A stretch of 64,000 nucleotides of DNA from Theobroma cacao (GCF_000208745.1 NC_030854.1:17669880-17733879); one strand, 5' to 3'; counted from the first letter of the stretch, positions 11,172 to 34,800 are shown. Notes: generated by a model from the sequence alone, not told the origin. Made by a program: numbers and translations.

Positions 11172-11729
11172 ACCATAATTCTACGTGTAGAAAAATGGAC
11201 CCATAAATTAATTATGACAACTGTAGGGGTTTCTGGAGGCCCATCGTTGCTTCAGGGGTTGGAGGGATGCTCTAGGTTAATTGTCAGCTTCAAGCCAACT
11301 AGACGGTATACAAAATCAAAATCTAATTAGTTAAAGAAGAGCCAAGAAAATTACCTCCTCTTTTGTGATCATGATGATAACTTGTTGTCAAAGAAATAAT
11401 AGAAACAAGAAGAAAAAAGGAGATATTGAAAGAATGCTCTTTATGTATTATTGAAGCAATGCTTGGAATGAAAAATAACTATGATACAAATGAGGGTGGG
11501 GTGACCTCTTATTTATAGTTGAAGCCCTTTATAGATCAATAGCTATCACAATCTGCTACTAAGATACATATCCAAATTGCATGATCTTCTTGATAAATCT
11601 CACATTATCACCTAAGTAATATCCATATGAAATATCTAGAATGTAGATAACACATTTATCATTGATCAAATTTAATCTAATTTAAATTGATCTAATATGG
11701 TGTGATGTGTCTATATTCCATAACAACCT
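11172..11729 (-). mobile_element. copia LTR and leader (minus strand)
   Basis: Read on the minus strand, the block begins TGTTATGGAATATAGACAC near 11729 and leads into the gag start at 11171. Its AT-rich body and position upstream of gag fit a 5' LTR with leader. No primer site could be pinned down, so the border between LTR and leader is unresolved. Confidence 0.4.
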
Positions 11730-13118
11730 AATTTAATTAGAATACTATTAGTCAATTTTTTTAGAATTTTATTTTTTCGCTTCAAAGTTATGAGCTACTT
11801 TGAATTGTTAATAAAATAATCTTAAATAAATTTTTTCCTTTTAATTTTTCTTTTTTTCCATCATTATGTATTTTTTTTTGTTTTTTAAGTTGATAAATGT
11901 TAAATAAAAAATATTTTCATTATTATTTAATTAAACTAGATTATGACATGCTTTGTATTTTTTTTTTAATTTTTTACTTATTTGAGATTAAGTCTAGACT
12001 AATGATAATCCATCATCAAAGAACCAACCAAAGTGAATAGTAAAGGGACCAAACAATGCATTTTGAGATAAAAAGGACCAAATTGTATTTTAAAAATATA
12101 TTGAGAGAAGTTTTTATATTTTACCCTTAAATAAATAATCAAAATTTCACACACATCATTGGTACAAACACTTAAATGGCACCGAAGGATAACGTTAGAA
12201 GTATACACCCCAAATTTTGAAAAAGCACATACAATTTACTCAGAAATTAATTGTAGTGAAAGTTATAGAAGAGTGTAAGAATCACTAATCGACTATTAAC
12301 GATAAAGAAAATTATAGAAGGATTTAATCATTACTAATTATTACATTGATGTTGCTTGATCCCTTTATAGTTAGAGCAGTAATTAAAAAAATGAGAAGAT
12401 AAAGGTAAGAATCTTACAACTTACAAAAATTTTAAAGATTAAAAACAATAAAAGAAACTTACAGTTCAATCAAGTCAAATCCTATTTAAAAACTTAACAA
12501 ACCAGTTCAATCGAAAAATTGAAACGATTTGAGCACAAGAAGTTTTATATCTATTTCCGAACCAAAGAAGCCACATCCTTGATTGAACTGAAATCTGAGC
12601 AAGCCCATCTTGCTGGTTAAAATAGAATAATTCTAGAAATATAATAAAAATAAAACATTGCAGGAGAAGGCTTTAAGGAACTAACAAGGAAACCTGGGTG
12701 ATTAAATTTTGATGTTTGAACAATTTATGTCAATAAAATGCAGCTGCTACCCTACCACTCTACTGTCATGTTTCGATATACATTCAAACACCGAAAGAGC
12801 TTGGTTAAGACAATTGCTCAAAGAACAATTTATGAATTCTAAACCATTTAATATGAAAACTAAATAGGAAGAAGGCAGGGAACAACTAAGCAGGCCATAT
12901 TATCATTCCAAGCATTATTACTTCAACAAGGTTAATTAGTTTTCCCCTTTTGAAGAGCTGGTAGCCTTGAGTACAATGATACCGTTCACATCATTAGACA
13001 TGAAAGCTATTTGTAACCAATCTGCTTTCAATTATTAACATTATCAACAGGCCACACAACAGACAATGCCCACTTCCATTAAATATGGTGTCCACCCTAT
13101 ATCAACTATAACTTCATC
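11730..13118. other. AT-rich region downstream of the HINT gene
   Basis: Contains poly-T and poly-A runs (11750-11970) and no open frame with recognisable content. The last few hundred bases before 13118 should include the 3' untranslated region of the HINT gene; a minus-strand polyadenylation signal could not be singled out. Confidence 0.4.
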
Positions 13119-23920
<10,802 letters not shown>

Positions 23921-24171
23921 GAGGGAAGATTCCGAATGCAAATCAGTAAAATGAGAGCTCAAAACTAACAGTCGGCTCTTGTGTATTTCAGAACTCATCA
24001 CTAACCCTACTTTCTTCCTTGCTCTATTCTTTTGAGCTTGTGCACTCCCTCTAGTCCAATGAGACTTCTCCACGTCATCCTTCACCACTTTCTTCCTGAT
24101 CCCCCATTTTGGGCATTCTCCACCATGGGTCGTGGGGTCTGATTCGCTTGACTTAAATTTTAAGCTAAAAT
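23921..24171 (-). promoter_or_regulatory. HINT 5' leader and probable promoter region
   Basis: The region upstream of the ATG is GC-richer than its surroundings (24030-24140) and has no clear TATA box. The open frame through it (ATG at 24088) reads 56 codons of low-conservation sequence in frame with HINT. It could be a 5' leader or an N-terminal extension. Confidence 0.45.
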
Positions 24172-24610
24172 TAAATTTTAAATAGGTTAATTAGTTTTTA
24201 AAATAAATACTTTATCTAAAATATATATTTTTAATAAAAGATATAAAAAAATTCTAATATTATTTTTTATTAATTTAAAAAATTATCATTATATAATTTT
24301 AACAAAAAACTCAAGGAGCATTGATCGGTGCTTTCAACTAGTCTTTGTGCTTTCTTTATTTTTTTAAAATTAATAAAAATTATATAATAATAATTTTTAA
24401 AATTAATAAAATGTAAAATTATCTTTTCTTTATTATCACGTCATCAAATTAACGAAAACACTAATAGTTGGTTAATGACTGGACCTATGTGCCCCGTGGA
24501 AGATTATTTTTAAGATAGAGTATTCATTTCGAAAACTAATAGATCTGTTTAAAATTTCAATTAAAACTTAGAATGATGTGATATTTTACCCTAAATTTTA
24601 AATAGGGTCA
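24172..24610. mobile_element. MITE related to that at 15611, next to the HINT promoter
   Basis: Ends with the TGATATTTTACCCTAAATTTTAA found at the right edge of the 15611 element. It also shares the (G)GAGCATTGATCGGTGCT-like core seen there as GAGCACCGAGTGCTCCC. The phrase AAATTTTAAATAGG stands at both edges (24174 and 24595), possibly a target duplication or shared end. More diverged than the intronic copy. Confidence 0.5.
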
Positions 24611-24903
24611 TTATGGTTTGCAAACCTAACATCCCAAGTTATAGCACATTGGTTAGAGTAGTTATTTATTCGAATAGAATAGGATAAAATAGCTATTATA
24701 TGGTTTGATTTATAAAATGAAATTATTATTTTATTTTATTTTTTAAAATACTAATAATTTATAATTTTTTTACAATTTTAATAAAATTTTTATTTTATTT
24801 TATTAATATTTTAGAGAAAGAAAGAAAGATGTAGATGAGGTAAAGGGATAAAAAAGAGATGAAAAATTAAGGCTTTTATATGTTAAGGTTAGTTTTTAAC
24901 ATA
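24611..24903. other. AT-rich spacer
   Basis: T/A-rich with GAAAGAAAGA near 24817. No recognised feature before the Helitron-like end at 24904. Confidence 0.35.
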
Positions 24904-25160
24904 TTAGAGATAAGCTCGTGTGTTGCACACTATCAGTAGTAAACTTGTTTTAGTAGTTGTATTTATAATTTTTTTTATTTTAAATATTTTTGGTGGATAA
25001 GGAATGATGAAAGCTTTTACAATTAAAATCACATACAAATCATCAAAGAGTAATGCGAAAATCTAAGGCAATATAATTATCATTTTGTAATTTTATACAT
25101 TCATTGTTAGCTTAGTAACAAAAGCTAAAGCCTATAAACAAAATGCAACATGAGGTTTTG
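24904..25160 (-). mobile_element. Helitron-like 3' end (minus strand)
   Basis: On the minus strand the sequence runs to GTGTGCAACACACGAGC, a short hairpin (GTGTG-CAA-CACAC), then TTATCTCTAA at 24904 followed by T. That is the hairpin-plus-CTRR layout of Helitron 3' ends inserting between A and T. The 200 bases inside match the 3' end at 54348-54540 (AAGGAATGATG, TTAAAATCACATAC, GAGCTTTACAAA-like phrases). Confidence 0.5.
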
Positions 25161-25196
25161 GCAGAGCTTTACAAAATATAGACCTGTTTCACCTCT

Positions 25197-25790
25197 GTTT
25201 TTTTTTAATGTTGAAAATTCTTGCAGGGCCTAGCTACCCTGTTAAAATTTTATTAATAAAATGAAAATCGTACAAAAAGGAGGGGGACATCAACCTTACC
25301 TCTAATTTTACATGATCACAAAGTAATAAAATAAAAATACCTAAAGATGAATTACCTTGACATGCATATTTTTGAATGCTATTATAAAGATAAAAGTCAC
25401 CTTTTTTACAAGAATCTAAAAAGAAATTACAAAAATAGTAAATTAGGAGTACTACTCCTTTACATTTATTTAAAACGAACATATGAGAGATTCAATCTAT
25501 CTAGTTTCAAAATGTCACTTAACTCACCTTGAACTCATGTGAAGACTTGAAGATTTTGACGATGATGACCCTGATTTGATAAATAATCTACAGCCTAGTT
25601 ACCTTCCTTGTAGATATGCGAAATTTTATAGGAAATATTGTTTAAACATCTCCTAATAGATTCCAATAAATGCCGAATTCCATGGGATCTTTTCTTGTCT
25701 TCCTAAATCATATTAAAGTACAAGAGCATCCATCTCTATCCAAACTTGGGAAATATTATAACAAACTTGCTTTACCTTTGGTTGAGGTTG
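25197..25790 (-). pseudogene. L1-type LINE 3' end with RNase H fragment
   Basis: The minus-strand frame reads QVWIEMDALVL, then with breaks ISHIYKEGN, a TAG in place of Gln, and AVDYLSNQGHH. This is the C-terminal part of the RNase H domain of plant L1 LINEs (conserved HIYREGNQVAD..N motif). It is followed by a 3' UTR and ends in a plus-strand poly-T at 25197-25206, i.e. a poly-A tail on the element's strand. Truncated at the 5' side near 25790, as is usual for target-primed insertions. Stops and frameshifts show it is dead. Confidence 0.65.
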
Positions 25791-27260
25791 GATTTGATTG
25801 AGTTTTGATGTCATGTTGTTACAAAATACATGTAGTGTAGTTAACCTAGTTTGTTAATGTATTGCTAGCACTTTAATCATATACAAAAATAGAGTGATAA
25901 TGTGCAAGTAAACATGTAACCTTGAAACAAGAAGATGAGGTATTCTAACATGTAGCTGACAAACAAATTTCAATGTCTTTTCCAAGAGTGGATTCACCAA
26001 AAGTTCCAGCTTCAACCATGTTTTTATGAAGGGGTTAGTTTGGAGTGCCCTCTATTTTGAAACAAAAGAACATAAGTTTTGTGTACATTTCAATTAAAGC
26101 ATAATGGACGATGCAATGATGTAAACTAAACCTGGTTTTATATTTTTTGGTGAGCGGCTTTTCTTCTTAGCTAGTATGAGGATGTTTTTAAGGTGTGCTC
26201 TTTGGGAAAAGTTCTCTGGCCACTTGTGTGATGTCTGGTGATGGCAAAAACTGCTCCTCTAGTTGCTAAATTGTTGATGGGTGTGTCAATGATCCAAAGT
26301 TGCTGCTAGAAGTTGGAGTGGTGGGTTGTTGATGAGCTATCTCATCACAATCAAGATTTTATAGTTTACAATTCTTGTGTTAATTCATCTTAAGGTGAAA
26401 CCTATTATAAAAGTTCTTATTTGGTTTATCGAAGGTTTAACAGGTCCAAGCAATGTCATGCAATGAATAGTGTTGATAGTTGCAAGTTTTGTGATAGCTG
26501 CTCCCACCAATTTCTCTGCCGGCCTACCAAACGTGACCAATCCCATTTGTGCAGTATCATTTTTCAAAATGAGTTGTATGAAGCTTCTAAAAACAATGAA
26601 AGTCTATAAATTTAATTTTTCAACTCAAGTATACAACGTTGAGTTTGTGAACTGCAATGTTTAATCATTTTGTAGACAATAGTCAAACTGATAATATATG
26701 GAGAATAACTATTATTGAAATTGCTCATGTTGTGTACTCAAGCATGTGAAGTGATTGTTAGATTCAATTAAAAGAGATGACAGACAAACATCAAGGTAAA
26801 AATTGGTATAAAAATGAAATAGAAATGAGAAGACTATGAAAATATAATGATATACATATAATGTGATCATTATAATCAGTACAATATTAACAACAAGTAG
26901 TATAAAAGACTAGATAAGTTTCTACAGCTCTTCTAACATCAAAAAAAGATTCTAACATGTTTAGATATAATATTTCATTCATAATGATCTCATATATTTC
27001 ATTCATAGATTCTAACGATGGACAACTTCAAGTGGTTAAGCAGGATATTTGACCCCCTAATCATGTAAATTAGAATATACTATTATACAATATTATGTTA
27101 TCTTTAAACTTAGTTCGTGTTATTTGTGTTTGTCACTAAGGAAATGATCTAAGAAGGCAAACGTTTGTCTAAAAAGAGGTATTTTGACTTTGCCTTTCTA
27201 ACAATAAAAACTGAAAGTTAGATGTCTACTTTACTTTGATATGTCAGCCTTCTTTTCATA
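25791..27260. other. unassigned noncoding region
   Basis: Short open frames on both strands near 26385-26660 overlap one another and show no recognised motif. No repeat family or RNA gene identified. Confidence 0.35.
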
Positions 27261-27379
27261 TCACATGTGAACAGAGCAAAAAGGACATGTGTAATTTGAT
27301 CCTCTGAAGCAAAAAGCTATGGAACAGTGTCTAGACAAATTGTAAGTTAGAATTGTAGTATTTTGTGGAACGTAGCAAC

Positions 27380-27790
27380 TTAAGGCAGTTGAAGAAGAAG
27401 ATAAGGAGTTGAATTTTCTTTTTTTAGAATAAGGTTTTGTTGAGCCCATGACTGAAGTAATCGTTCTAGTCTCAATCGAAATTGTTTGCATTCTCCTTTA
27501 ACATCTATAGTTAAATGAATGACTATATGTGATCCAATAGGCACATCAATAACATTGAATGAGCATTTATGTTGGTTAACATGACCACTTATTTGTGATT
27601 TGGCTACTGACATAACATGAATATTGCTGTGTTCAGGTTCAAAAATCTGCTTAAGTTCAGGTGTACAACTATCACCTTCGGACACAACTATAGTAGGATT
27701 ACCAAAATTTTTAAAGTTAACTAATCTTTTTGCTCTCAATTTTTTTATTTGGTTGTGTCTATTTTGTTTACAATGGTTAATTGAATCCAT
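27380..27790 (-). other. 136-codon open frame of unknown function
   Basis: The minus-strand frame contains PTIVVSEGDSCTPELKQIFE and ISGHVNQHKCSFNVIDVPIG and ends in a basic Leu-rich stretch (RLRLERLLQSW). Composition is protein-like in an otherwise stop-rich region, and a second frame (27261-27491) overlaps it. I do not recognise a family. It may be a captured gene fragment, since it lies in the same orientation as the nearby Helitron-like 3' end, or chance. Confidence 0.3.
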
Positions 27791-28262
27791 GAAAAGAAAC
27801 TTATTTTTATTAAATGAAGGTCTATTAAAAAGATAATAATTAATTGCAAGGACAATAAATATACAGGCTTTCTTAAAAAGAAAATATACAACAGATCAAA
27901 CCAAGAAAAAATAAATGCAAGAATGAAAAGCTAAAATAAGTTAGCACACTTTATAGTAGATGGTGAATGCTTGCTGCGATGGGTGGCCACAAATAGCTAC
28001 AAACACTGCGATATCAAAAAATAAATAAACATTACCTTGACGTAAAAAGTGAATCCATTTCATAAAAAATGATAATTATTGGTAGATATTCATCAAATTA
28101 TGTAAAACAATTGAAATGTTAACGAAGCGAATATAAAAGCTCCAAACATAATGAATATCAAATAAGCAAACATTTATGTGCATCAAAAGAGAGAGTGTTT
28201 TTATACGCTGTAAGTGCATTTAATGTTTCCTCTAGCAAAGAATCATCTATTTAAAATGCCAC
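27790..28262. repeat. segmental duplication, copy 1
   Basis: Starts near ATGAAAAGAAAC, with AAAAAGATAATAATTAATTG shortly after, and shares the whole order of phrases with 29355-29797 (GCAGATGGTGAATGCTTG-like, CATCAAATTATGT, GAGAGTGTTTTTATAC). Direct orientation, clearly diverged with indels. Confidence 0.75.
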
Positions 28263-29354
28263 ATATGTTGTTCTTTTTATAAAAAGAGGTCAGTGAAATT
28301 TGAACAAAAGTTTAAATATAGCGATAAATCAATAGAATAATTCAGATATCAATCAATCACCAAACCCAGCAGTATTGTTTTAATTAATTTTGCCATGCTA
28401 AACAACTTTTTAATCGTTAAAAACTGACTAAATAAAGAAAAAAGATTGACAAAACCTAGCTCCATTCCTTTTAGAAAATTCCAAAACAAATTGCATGGAA
28501 AACACACGCAAACCCTGTTGCAATCAATACCAAATAGAATTTGACAAAACACCATCACAACAAATAAACAAAATAATAATATGTGCAAAAGAGCTGTAAA
28601 AACTGCAAAGCAAAACTACAATTGTACATAATTTAAATGTTAAACGAACATTGTTTAATAAAAAACATGAAAAAACTCATTATATTACTAATCTATAACA
28701 AATAACCATGACATGAAGCTGACATTGCAAGAAAAAAATACACCAATCTTGCTGCAATCAATACTAAACATAACTTGATAAACAAATTAAAAAAAAGAGT
28801 AAGAAGACAAATTAAAAAAAGGAAAACCTAGCAACATGTCACTACATACGAGGACTGCCTTTGTTAATGTTACACTAAAAAGAGCCGTAAACACTGCAAA
28901 ATGAAAGGCCAAATACAATTGTCATCGTCAAGAAAAATATTATGCTTTAAGCAAATATCATTACAAATTAGTTTTTTTTTTCCCTTAATTTTTACCATCA
29001 ACAACATCTTATTATTTAGCAGAAATTATATATATATATATATATATATCATCATTATCAGGACTAACATTATTATAAACAAATCCACCACCAGTGCAAA
29101 AGCCAACAGTAATGTTTTAATTAGTTTTGCCATGCCAAAGAACTCTCTATTTGTTAAAAACTAATTAAATAAATGTATAAAAGAAACCTAGAAGTTTTAC
29201 CATTCATGAATCCTGATTTTAATCATGTGAAAAATTAAATAGGAAATGTATTACGTATGTAAGACTATCCAATCTTGATTCGCACGAGCCATAATTCTCA
29301 TGGCAACAATCTCATTTAATTATAGTACTTCCTGATCAATTTTTAATGGTTTGA
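28263..29354. other. spacer between duplicates, with short internal repeats
   Basis: GTTTTAATTAATTTTGCCATGC near 28377 recurs diverged near 29117, and GTTGCAATCAATACCAAA near 28517 recurs near 28750. This suggests the duplicated block once was longer. A (TA)n tract lies at 29028-29049. Confidence 0.5.
29028..29049. repeat. (TA)n microsatellite
   Basis: Eleven TA units. Confidence 0.9.
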
Positions 29355-29797
29355 TGCATGAAAGGAAATTTATTTCTATTAAAAGGAGGCCTATCAAAAA
29401 GATAATAATTAATTGTAGGAAAAATAAATATAGAAGCTATCTTTAAAAGAAAAAAGAAACCAAATTAAAGCTAGCAAAAATAAATGCAAGAATTAAAAGG
29501 TAAAAAAAGTAAGTATGCTTTACAGCAGATGGTGAATGCTTGTTATGATGAATGGTCGCTAACAGTTGCAAATGTTGCAAAAACAAAAAATAAATAGACA
29601 TCACGCTGCAAATAATTATTTGTAGAAACTCATCAAATTATGTTAAACAATTCAAGGGTTAACAAAGTCAATATAAAAGCTCCAAATATAATAAACATTA
29701 GATAAGCAAACATTTGTACACCTCAAAAGAGAGTGTTTTTATACATCGTAAGTCCATCTAATACATCTTCTAGCAAAGCATCATCAATTTAAAATGG
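29355..29797. repeat. segmental duplication, copy 2
   Basis: Direct diverged copy of 27790-28262; see that entry for shared phrases. Confidence 0.75.
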
Positions 29798-30439
29798 CCT
29801 TTATCTAGAGATCAAATGGCATACCTAGCCATAGTAGCTTAATGAGGTTCTCATGGATCAAAATATCAAATACGTATTAGAACAATTACAAATGTGAATT
29901 TTTTATTCATTCTTAACATTTTTTTCCACATACATTTCTTTTGTCAACTCAAGCAACATGTTATTAAAATATTTGATGTACAACTTGCAGCTTTTTTGTG
30001 TTATAGAATGGAAACTTTTATGGAAACTTTTGGTTTTAAGTTTCGAACCACCAAGATTTAATTCAATGTTCATAAAAAACTAAGATGAGAAACATTGTGG
30101 ATAACCAACTATAATATAAAACAGAATGTATACTTACACCTATAATCAAGAAAAATGTAGCAATCATAATTCCTTAGATTCCCATTTCTTGTCTTCTCCC
30201 TATTCCCATAGAAATTAGCAGTTTGACTCTCTTATCTTGATGTTAACTTCTTTCATTTTTAAGCATCTAGTATATTTTTGTCAAATAAACCTATTTTGTT
30301 AAATAAATATTTTCACCCTGAATTGTTATACCTATAAATATATACACCCTTACAAATTTATTTCAATATCTTCCCCAACTTAAATTTATTTGGTAATCAA
30401 TATAACAATTAGTCTTTAGAAAATATTAATTTTACTCAA
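29798..30439. other. unassigned AT-rich region
   Basis: No coding or structural feature recognised up to the hairpin at 30440. Confidence 0.35.
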
Positions 30440-30464
30440 GTGCAACGCACGGACATTATTCTAA
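30440..30464 (+). mobile_element. Helitron-like 3' terminus (plus strand)
   Basis: GTGCAACGCACGGAC (a short hairpin) is followed by ATTATTCTAA and then T. The layout and wording match the minus-strand 3' ends at 24904 and 54348. The 5' end of this element was not found. Confidence 0.4.
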
Positions 30465-30688
30465 TATGTATAAAGAGAAGGGCTTAGTATAGATAAACAA
30501 GGATATTCTTTTGGTATTCTTTCTTTTAAGATTATTTCTTTGCAGTAAGAGTTAATGTTTTACTTTTCTTTAAGTCTGTTTCTATCACATTAAGCTACTT
30601 AATTCCAAAACTTGGCTTTTGTCCACATGTTGCAATTTTTATTTAGCTCATCTAATGTAAACCTTCAATCTAAATGATGGGGTTGGCT

Positions 30689-30693
30689 ATGAG
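30689..30693. repeat. target-site duplication ATGAG (left)
   Basis: ATGAG precedes the 5' LTR and recurs at 39331-39335 right after the 3' LTR. Confidence 0.9.
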
Positions 30694-31610
30694 TGTGAGA
30701 CCTCAACCTCTATAGGCTTGTAACTAGGCATAGACATAATAACACAAGCTAGGGGTAGTTTTGTCATTTTCTCTAATAAGCTCCCATAAGAAAGTTTTAT
30801 GATATTTTAAGGTCTAAATAGGCATAAGACCGCATAAATGATGTGTAATGATGAAAACACGAAGAAAACTAGAAATGATGATAATTTTCACAATAGGGGC
30901 AAAATGGTCATTTTTTACCTCAGGTTAGAATTTTAAGTTTTCATGAACCTGAGCATGTCTAGACAATTTTAAGCTAGGACCCATCATTTATTTGACTTGA
31001 TTCGCATGAATGCTATTAAAGTTTTCACTCTCCAAAACCTTAGTTGAGCATGGACTCTTTCCAATAAGTGATTTTTCTCATGTGGGGTTTACATGAAGGG
31101 TTTAATAAGAACAAAAACAAATTGCATTGTTTTGAAAAAGAATGCATCATGATTTCGTTAAACATTCCTTATGGTATACTTGTTCTCTTTCATGTTCACT
31201 CACTAAGTTTATACTCACCGTTTTCAACTTCATATTTTCAGATCACGAGGCAGTTGGTAACTAGGTCGAGGTGCCCTTGTAGACTCGACTATTGGTAGGT
31301 GTCTTGGCATTCAGTAGCTGTACATTCGTCGAGTTTCTCCGCTAAGCATCGAGTCTCTTTTTGATATGTATAGACAACTTAATGTAAATTATTAAAATAC
31401 ATGTTGTAGACAATGTATGTATATTTTAAATGAGTAATGCCAGTACGAGTTGGCAATGTCTATCACTATTTTGATTTAAAGTTATAAAATGTGACTTAGC
31501 AATATTTGATAGAATGATGAGCAGGATAAATAGATAGGCTTGCTTGGGCTTAGTGGACTACGTCCATTGGGCCCTTGCGCTGGTTATGGCTCGAAATTTG
31601 GATCGTGACA
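30694..31610 (+). repeat. 5' LTR of the gypsy element, internally deleted
   Basis: Begins TGTGAGACC and ends GGATCGTGACA. After CATGTCTAGAC at 30963 it jumps to the sequence found at about 38697 in the 3' LTR, so the middle 1.65 kb is missing, with AATTTTAAGCT at the junction. The missing part carries the TATA box, the tandem repeats and the palindrome array. Confidence 0.9.
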
Positions 31611-31615
31611 ATGTT

Positions 31616-31629
31616 GGTATTAGAGCCCT
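31616..31629 (+). other. primer-binding site (tRNA-iMet)
   Basis: TGGTATTAGAGCCC lies a few bases after the 5' LTR. One C-to-T change from the consensus TGGTATCAGAGC. Confidence 0.75.
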
Positions 31630-31835
31630 AGGTTTGTCTAGGTTCTAGGACTTCCTTTTGTTAGTCCAGCGGAGAGTCGGGTCTTTATATGGGAACTCCA
31701 GTTGTGAAGTGTAAACCGCGACACATTTTACAACCAAGTGACCGCATAGATTCCCTATCTTAGAAACCACCTTTTGCCTTAAGTATGATTATGAAATGTG
31801 TTTAATAACAAGTGTTTGCTCATGTCTAGGTACGA

Positions 31836-34800
31836 ATGCCACCTAAGACACAAGCCACCTCAAGAAGGATGGGGGAGCAAGATGCTCCTATTAAGATGGT
31901 AGATAAGCCACAAGCATCCACCCTACGGGGCTGGGGTAGACGTGGCAGGGCCACTAGGTTAGTGAGGGCAGATACATCCGTGAGTGAATGAGAGGAGGGA
32001 TAGTCCTCGGGCGATGTGGATAGACAACCCACTAAGGGCATTACCATTGAGGACTTGGCAGCAGGCCTGCAGGGAGTTAATTGGGTTGTAGAGATGATGG
32101 CGACTCATATGGAGGATATACAGAGGGTAGTAGAGGGGAGACCTACAATACAAGAATCCCCTAGCTCCCAAGGACAAGCTGATCTCCAACATCATGAGGT
32201 TGAGAGAGGTCACTTAGAGATTTCTCTTCCTGATTTTCTGAAGCTCAAGCCTCCATCATTTTCAGGGTCTGACGCATAGGAGAAACCCCAGGTTTTCTTG
32301 GATAAAATGGAGAAAATTTGTAAGGCTTTGGGATGTTCCAATGTCCGATCAGTCGAGCTAGCCGCCTTCCGATTAGAGGATGTGGCGCAGGAGTGGTATA
32401 GCTCTTTATGTAGAGGTAGACCGACGGATGTAGCATCGTTGGCTTGGAGTGAGTCTAGTGCAGCCTTCTTGGATCGATTCCTACCACTCAGTGTACGTAA
32501 TGCCAGAGCCAAAGAGTTGGAGACTTTGGTACAGACTTCGAGTATGACGGTATCAGAGTACGACATCAAATTTACGCAGCTGGCTCACTATGCACCCTAT
32601 CTCGTTTATACTAAGGAGATGAAGATTCAGAGGTTTGTGGATGGTCTAGTGGAGCCATTATTTAGGACTGTGGCATCCTGAGATTTCACTACCTATTTTG
32701 CAGCAGTGGATTGTGCTCAGCACATTGAGATGAGAACCAGTGAGAGTAGGGCTGCGAGAGATAGAGCAAAAAGGGCCAAGACAGAGGGTTATCAAGGCTG
32801 TAGAGATTTTAGTAGTGGTGTTCCGTCTTCTAGCTGTTTAGGTCCACAAAGAGACTTACGATTGCCCTAGAGGGGGAGTGACTCGCCTGGTGCTAATGTT
32901 GGGGCGGGACAAAGAACTTTTAATTTAGGGAGGCAACAAGATTCTAAACGAGGTAGTCAAGTAACCCACCCTTATGATACTTGTGGGAGACGACATAGTG
33001 GACGATGCTTCCTTATTACAAGAACTTGTTTCGGGTGCAGTCAACCTGGGCATATTAGGAGGGATTATCCGATGGCACATCAATCACCAGATTCTACTCG
33101 TGGCTCTACCCAGCTAATTTCATCTACTCATTCCGTTGCTGGTCCATCGGGTCGAGAGGCTAGTGGATCTAGAGGAAGAGGTACTGGTACTTCCTCTTAA
33201 GGCAGGCCATCTAGATCTGGACGTCAGAGTTCTGCTGGTAGGGGCCAAGCAAGGGTGTTTGTTTTAACACAGCAAGAGGCCCAGACATCCAATGTCGTGG
33301 TCTCAAGTATTCTCTTAGTTTGTAATATGAATGCTTAGGTACTATTTGATCCTGGTGCTACCCACTCTTTTACCTCTCCATGTTTTCCATCTCGGTTGGG
33401 TAGAGATCGTGTTAGGAGAGAGGAACAATTAGTGGTGTCTACTTCTTTAAAGGAGGTATTTGTAGCCGAATGGGAATATGAGTCCTGTGTTGTGCGAGTC
33501 AAGGACAAAGACACTTTGATGAATCTAGTGGTGTTAGACACCTAAGACTTTGATGTGATTTTGTGAATGAATTGATTATCACCCTGCCATGCTAGTGTGG
33601 ACTACTATCACAAATTGGTTAGATTTGATTTTCCCGATGAACCATCATTTAGTATTCAGGGGGATAGGAGTAATGCTCAAACCAATTTGATATCGGTCAT
33701 ATCTACCAGAAGATTATTACGATAGGGTTGTTTAGGTTATTTGGCTATAGTAAGGGATACTCAGGCAAAGGTTGGAGATGTAAGCCAAGTGTCAGTGGTG
33801 AATGAGTTCATGGATGTATTTCCTGAGGAATTACCGGGTTTACCTCTCGAGCGAGAGATTGAATTTTGCATAGATTTAATTCCAAACACTAGACCTATAT
33901 CCATACCCCTATATAGAATGGCACTTGCAGAGCTTATAGAGCTTAAGGATCAATTAGAAGATTTGTTGGATAAAGGTTTCATCCGTCCTAGTGTATCCCC
34001 ATGGGGAGCACCGGTGTTGTTTTTGAAGAAGAAAGATGGGTCACTTAGGTTGTGCATTGATTATCGACAACTTAATAAAGTGATAGTGAAAAATAAGTAT
34101 CCTCTCCCAAGAATAGATGATTTATTTGATCAACTACAAGAAGCGCAATGTTTCTCTAAGATAGATTTGCGATCTGGGTACCATCAATTGAGGATTCGAA
34201 ATGAAGATGTACCAAAGACCGCATTTCGAACAAGGTATGGGCACTATGAGTTCTTGGTGATGTCATTTGGGCTCAACGAATGCTCTTGCAGCCTTTATGG
34301 ATTTGATGAACTGAGTGTTCAAGCCTTATTTGGACAAGTTCATAGTAGTGTTTATTGATGATGTCTTGATCTACTCGAGGAGTAGGGAGGAGCATGAGCA
34401 GTATCTTAAGATAGTGCTCCAAATTTTGAGAGAACATCGATTGTATGCCAAGTTCTCCAAGTGTGAGTTTTGGCTTGAAAGCGTTGCATTCTTAGGACAT
34501 GTGGCATCTAAGGACGAGGTACAAGTTGATCCAAAGAAAGTTGAAGCAGTGGAAAAACGGCCAAGGCCAACATCAGTTACGGAGATTAGAAGCTTTTTGG
34601 GTTTGGCTGGCTATTATCGTCGTTTTGTAAAAGACTTCTCCAAAATAGTCACCCCTTTGACTAAGCTGACACGTAAGGATACAAACTTTGAGTGGTCTGA
34701 TGCTTGTGAGGATAGCTTTGAGAAGCTTAAGGCATGTCTCATCACAGCTCCAGTATTAAGCCTACCGCAAGGCACAAGGAGTTATACGGTATTCTGTGAT

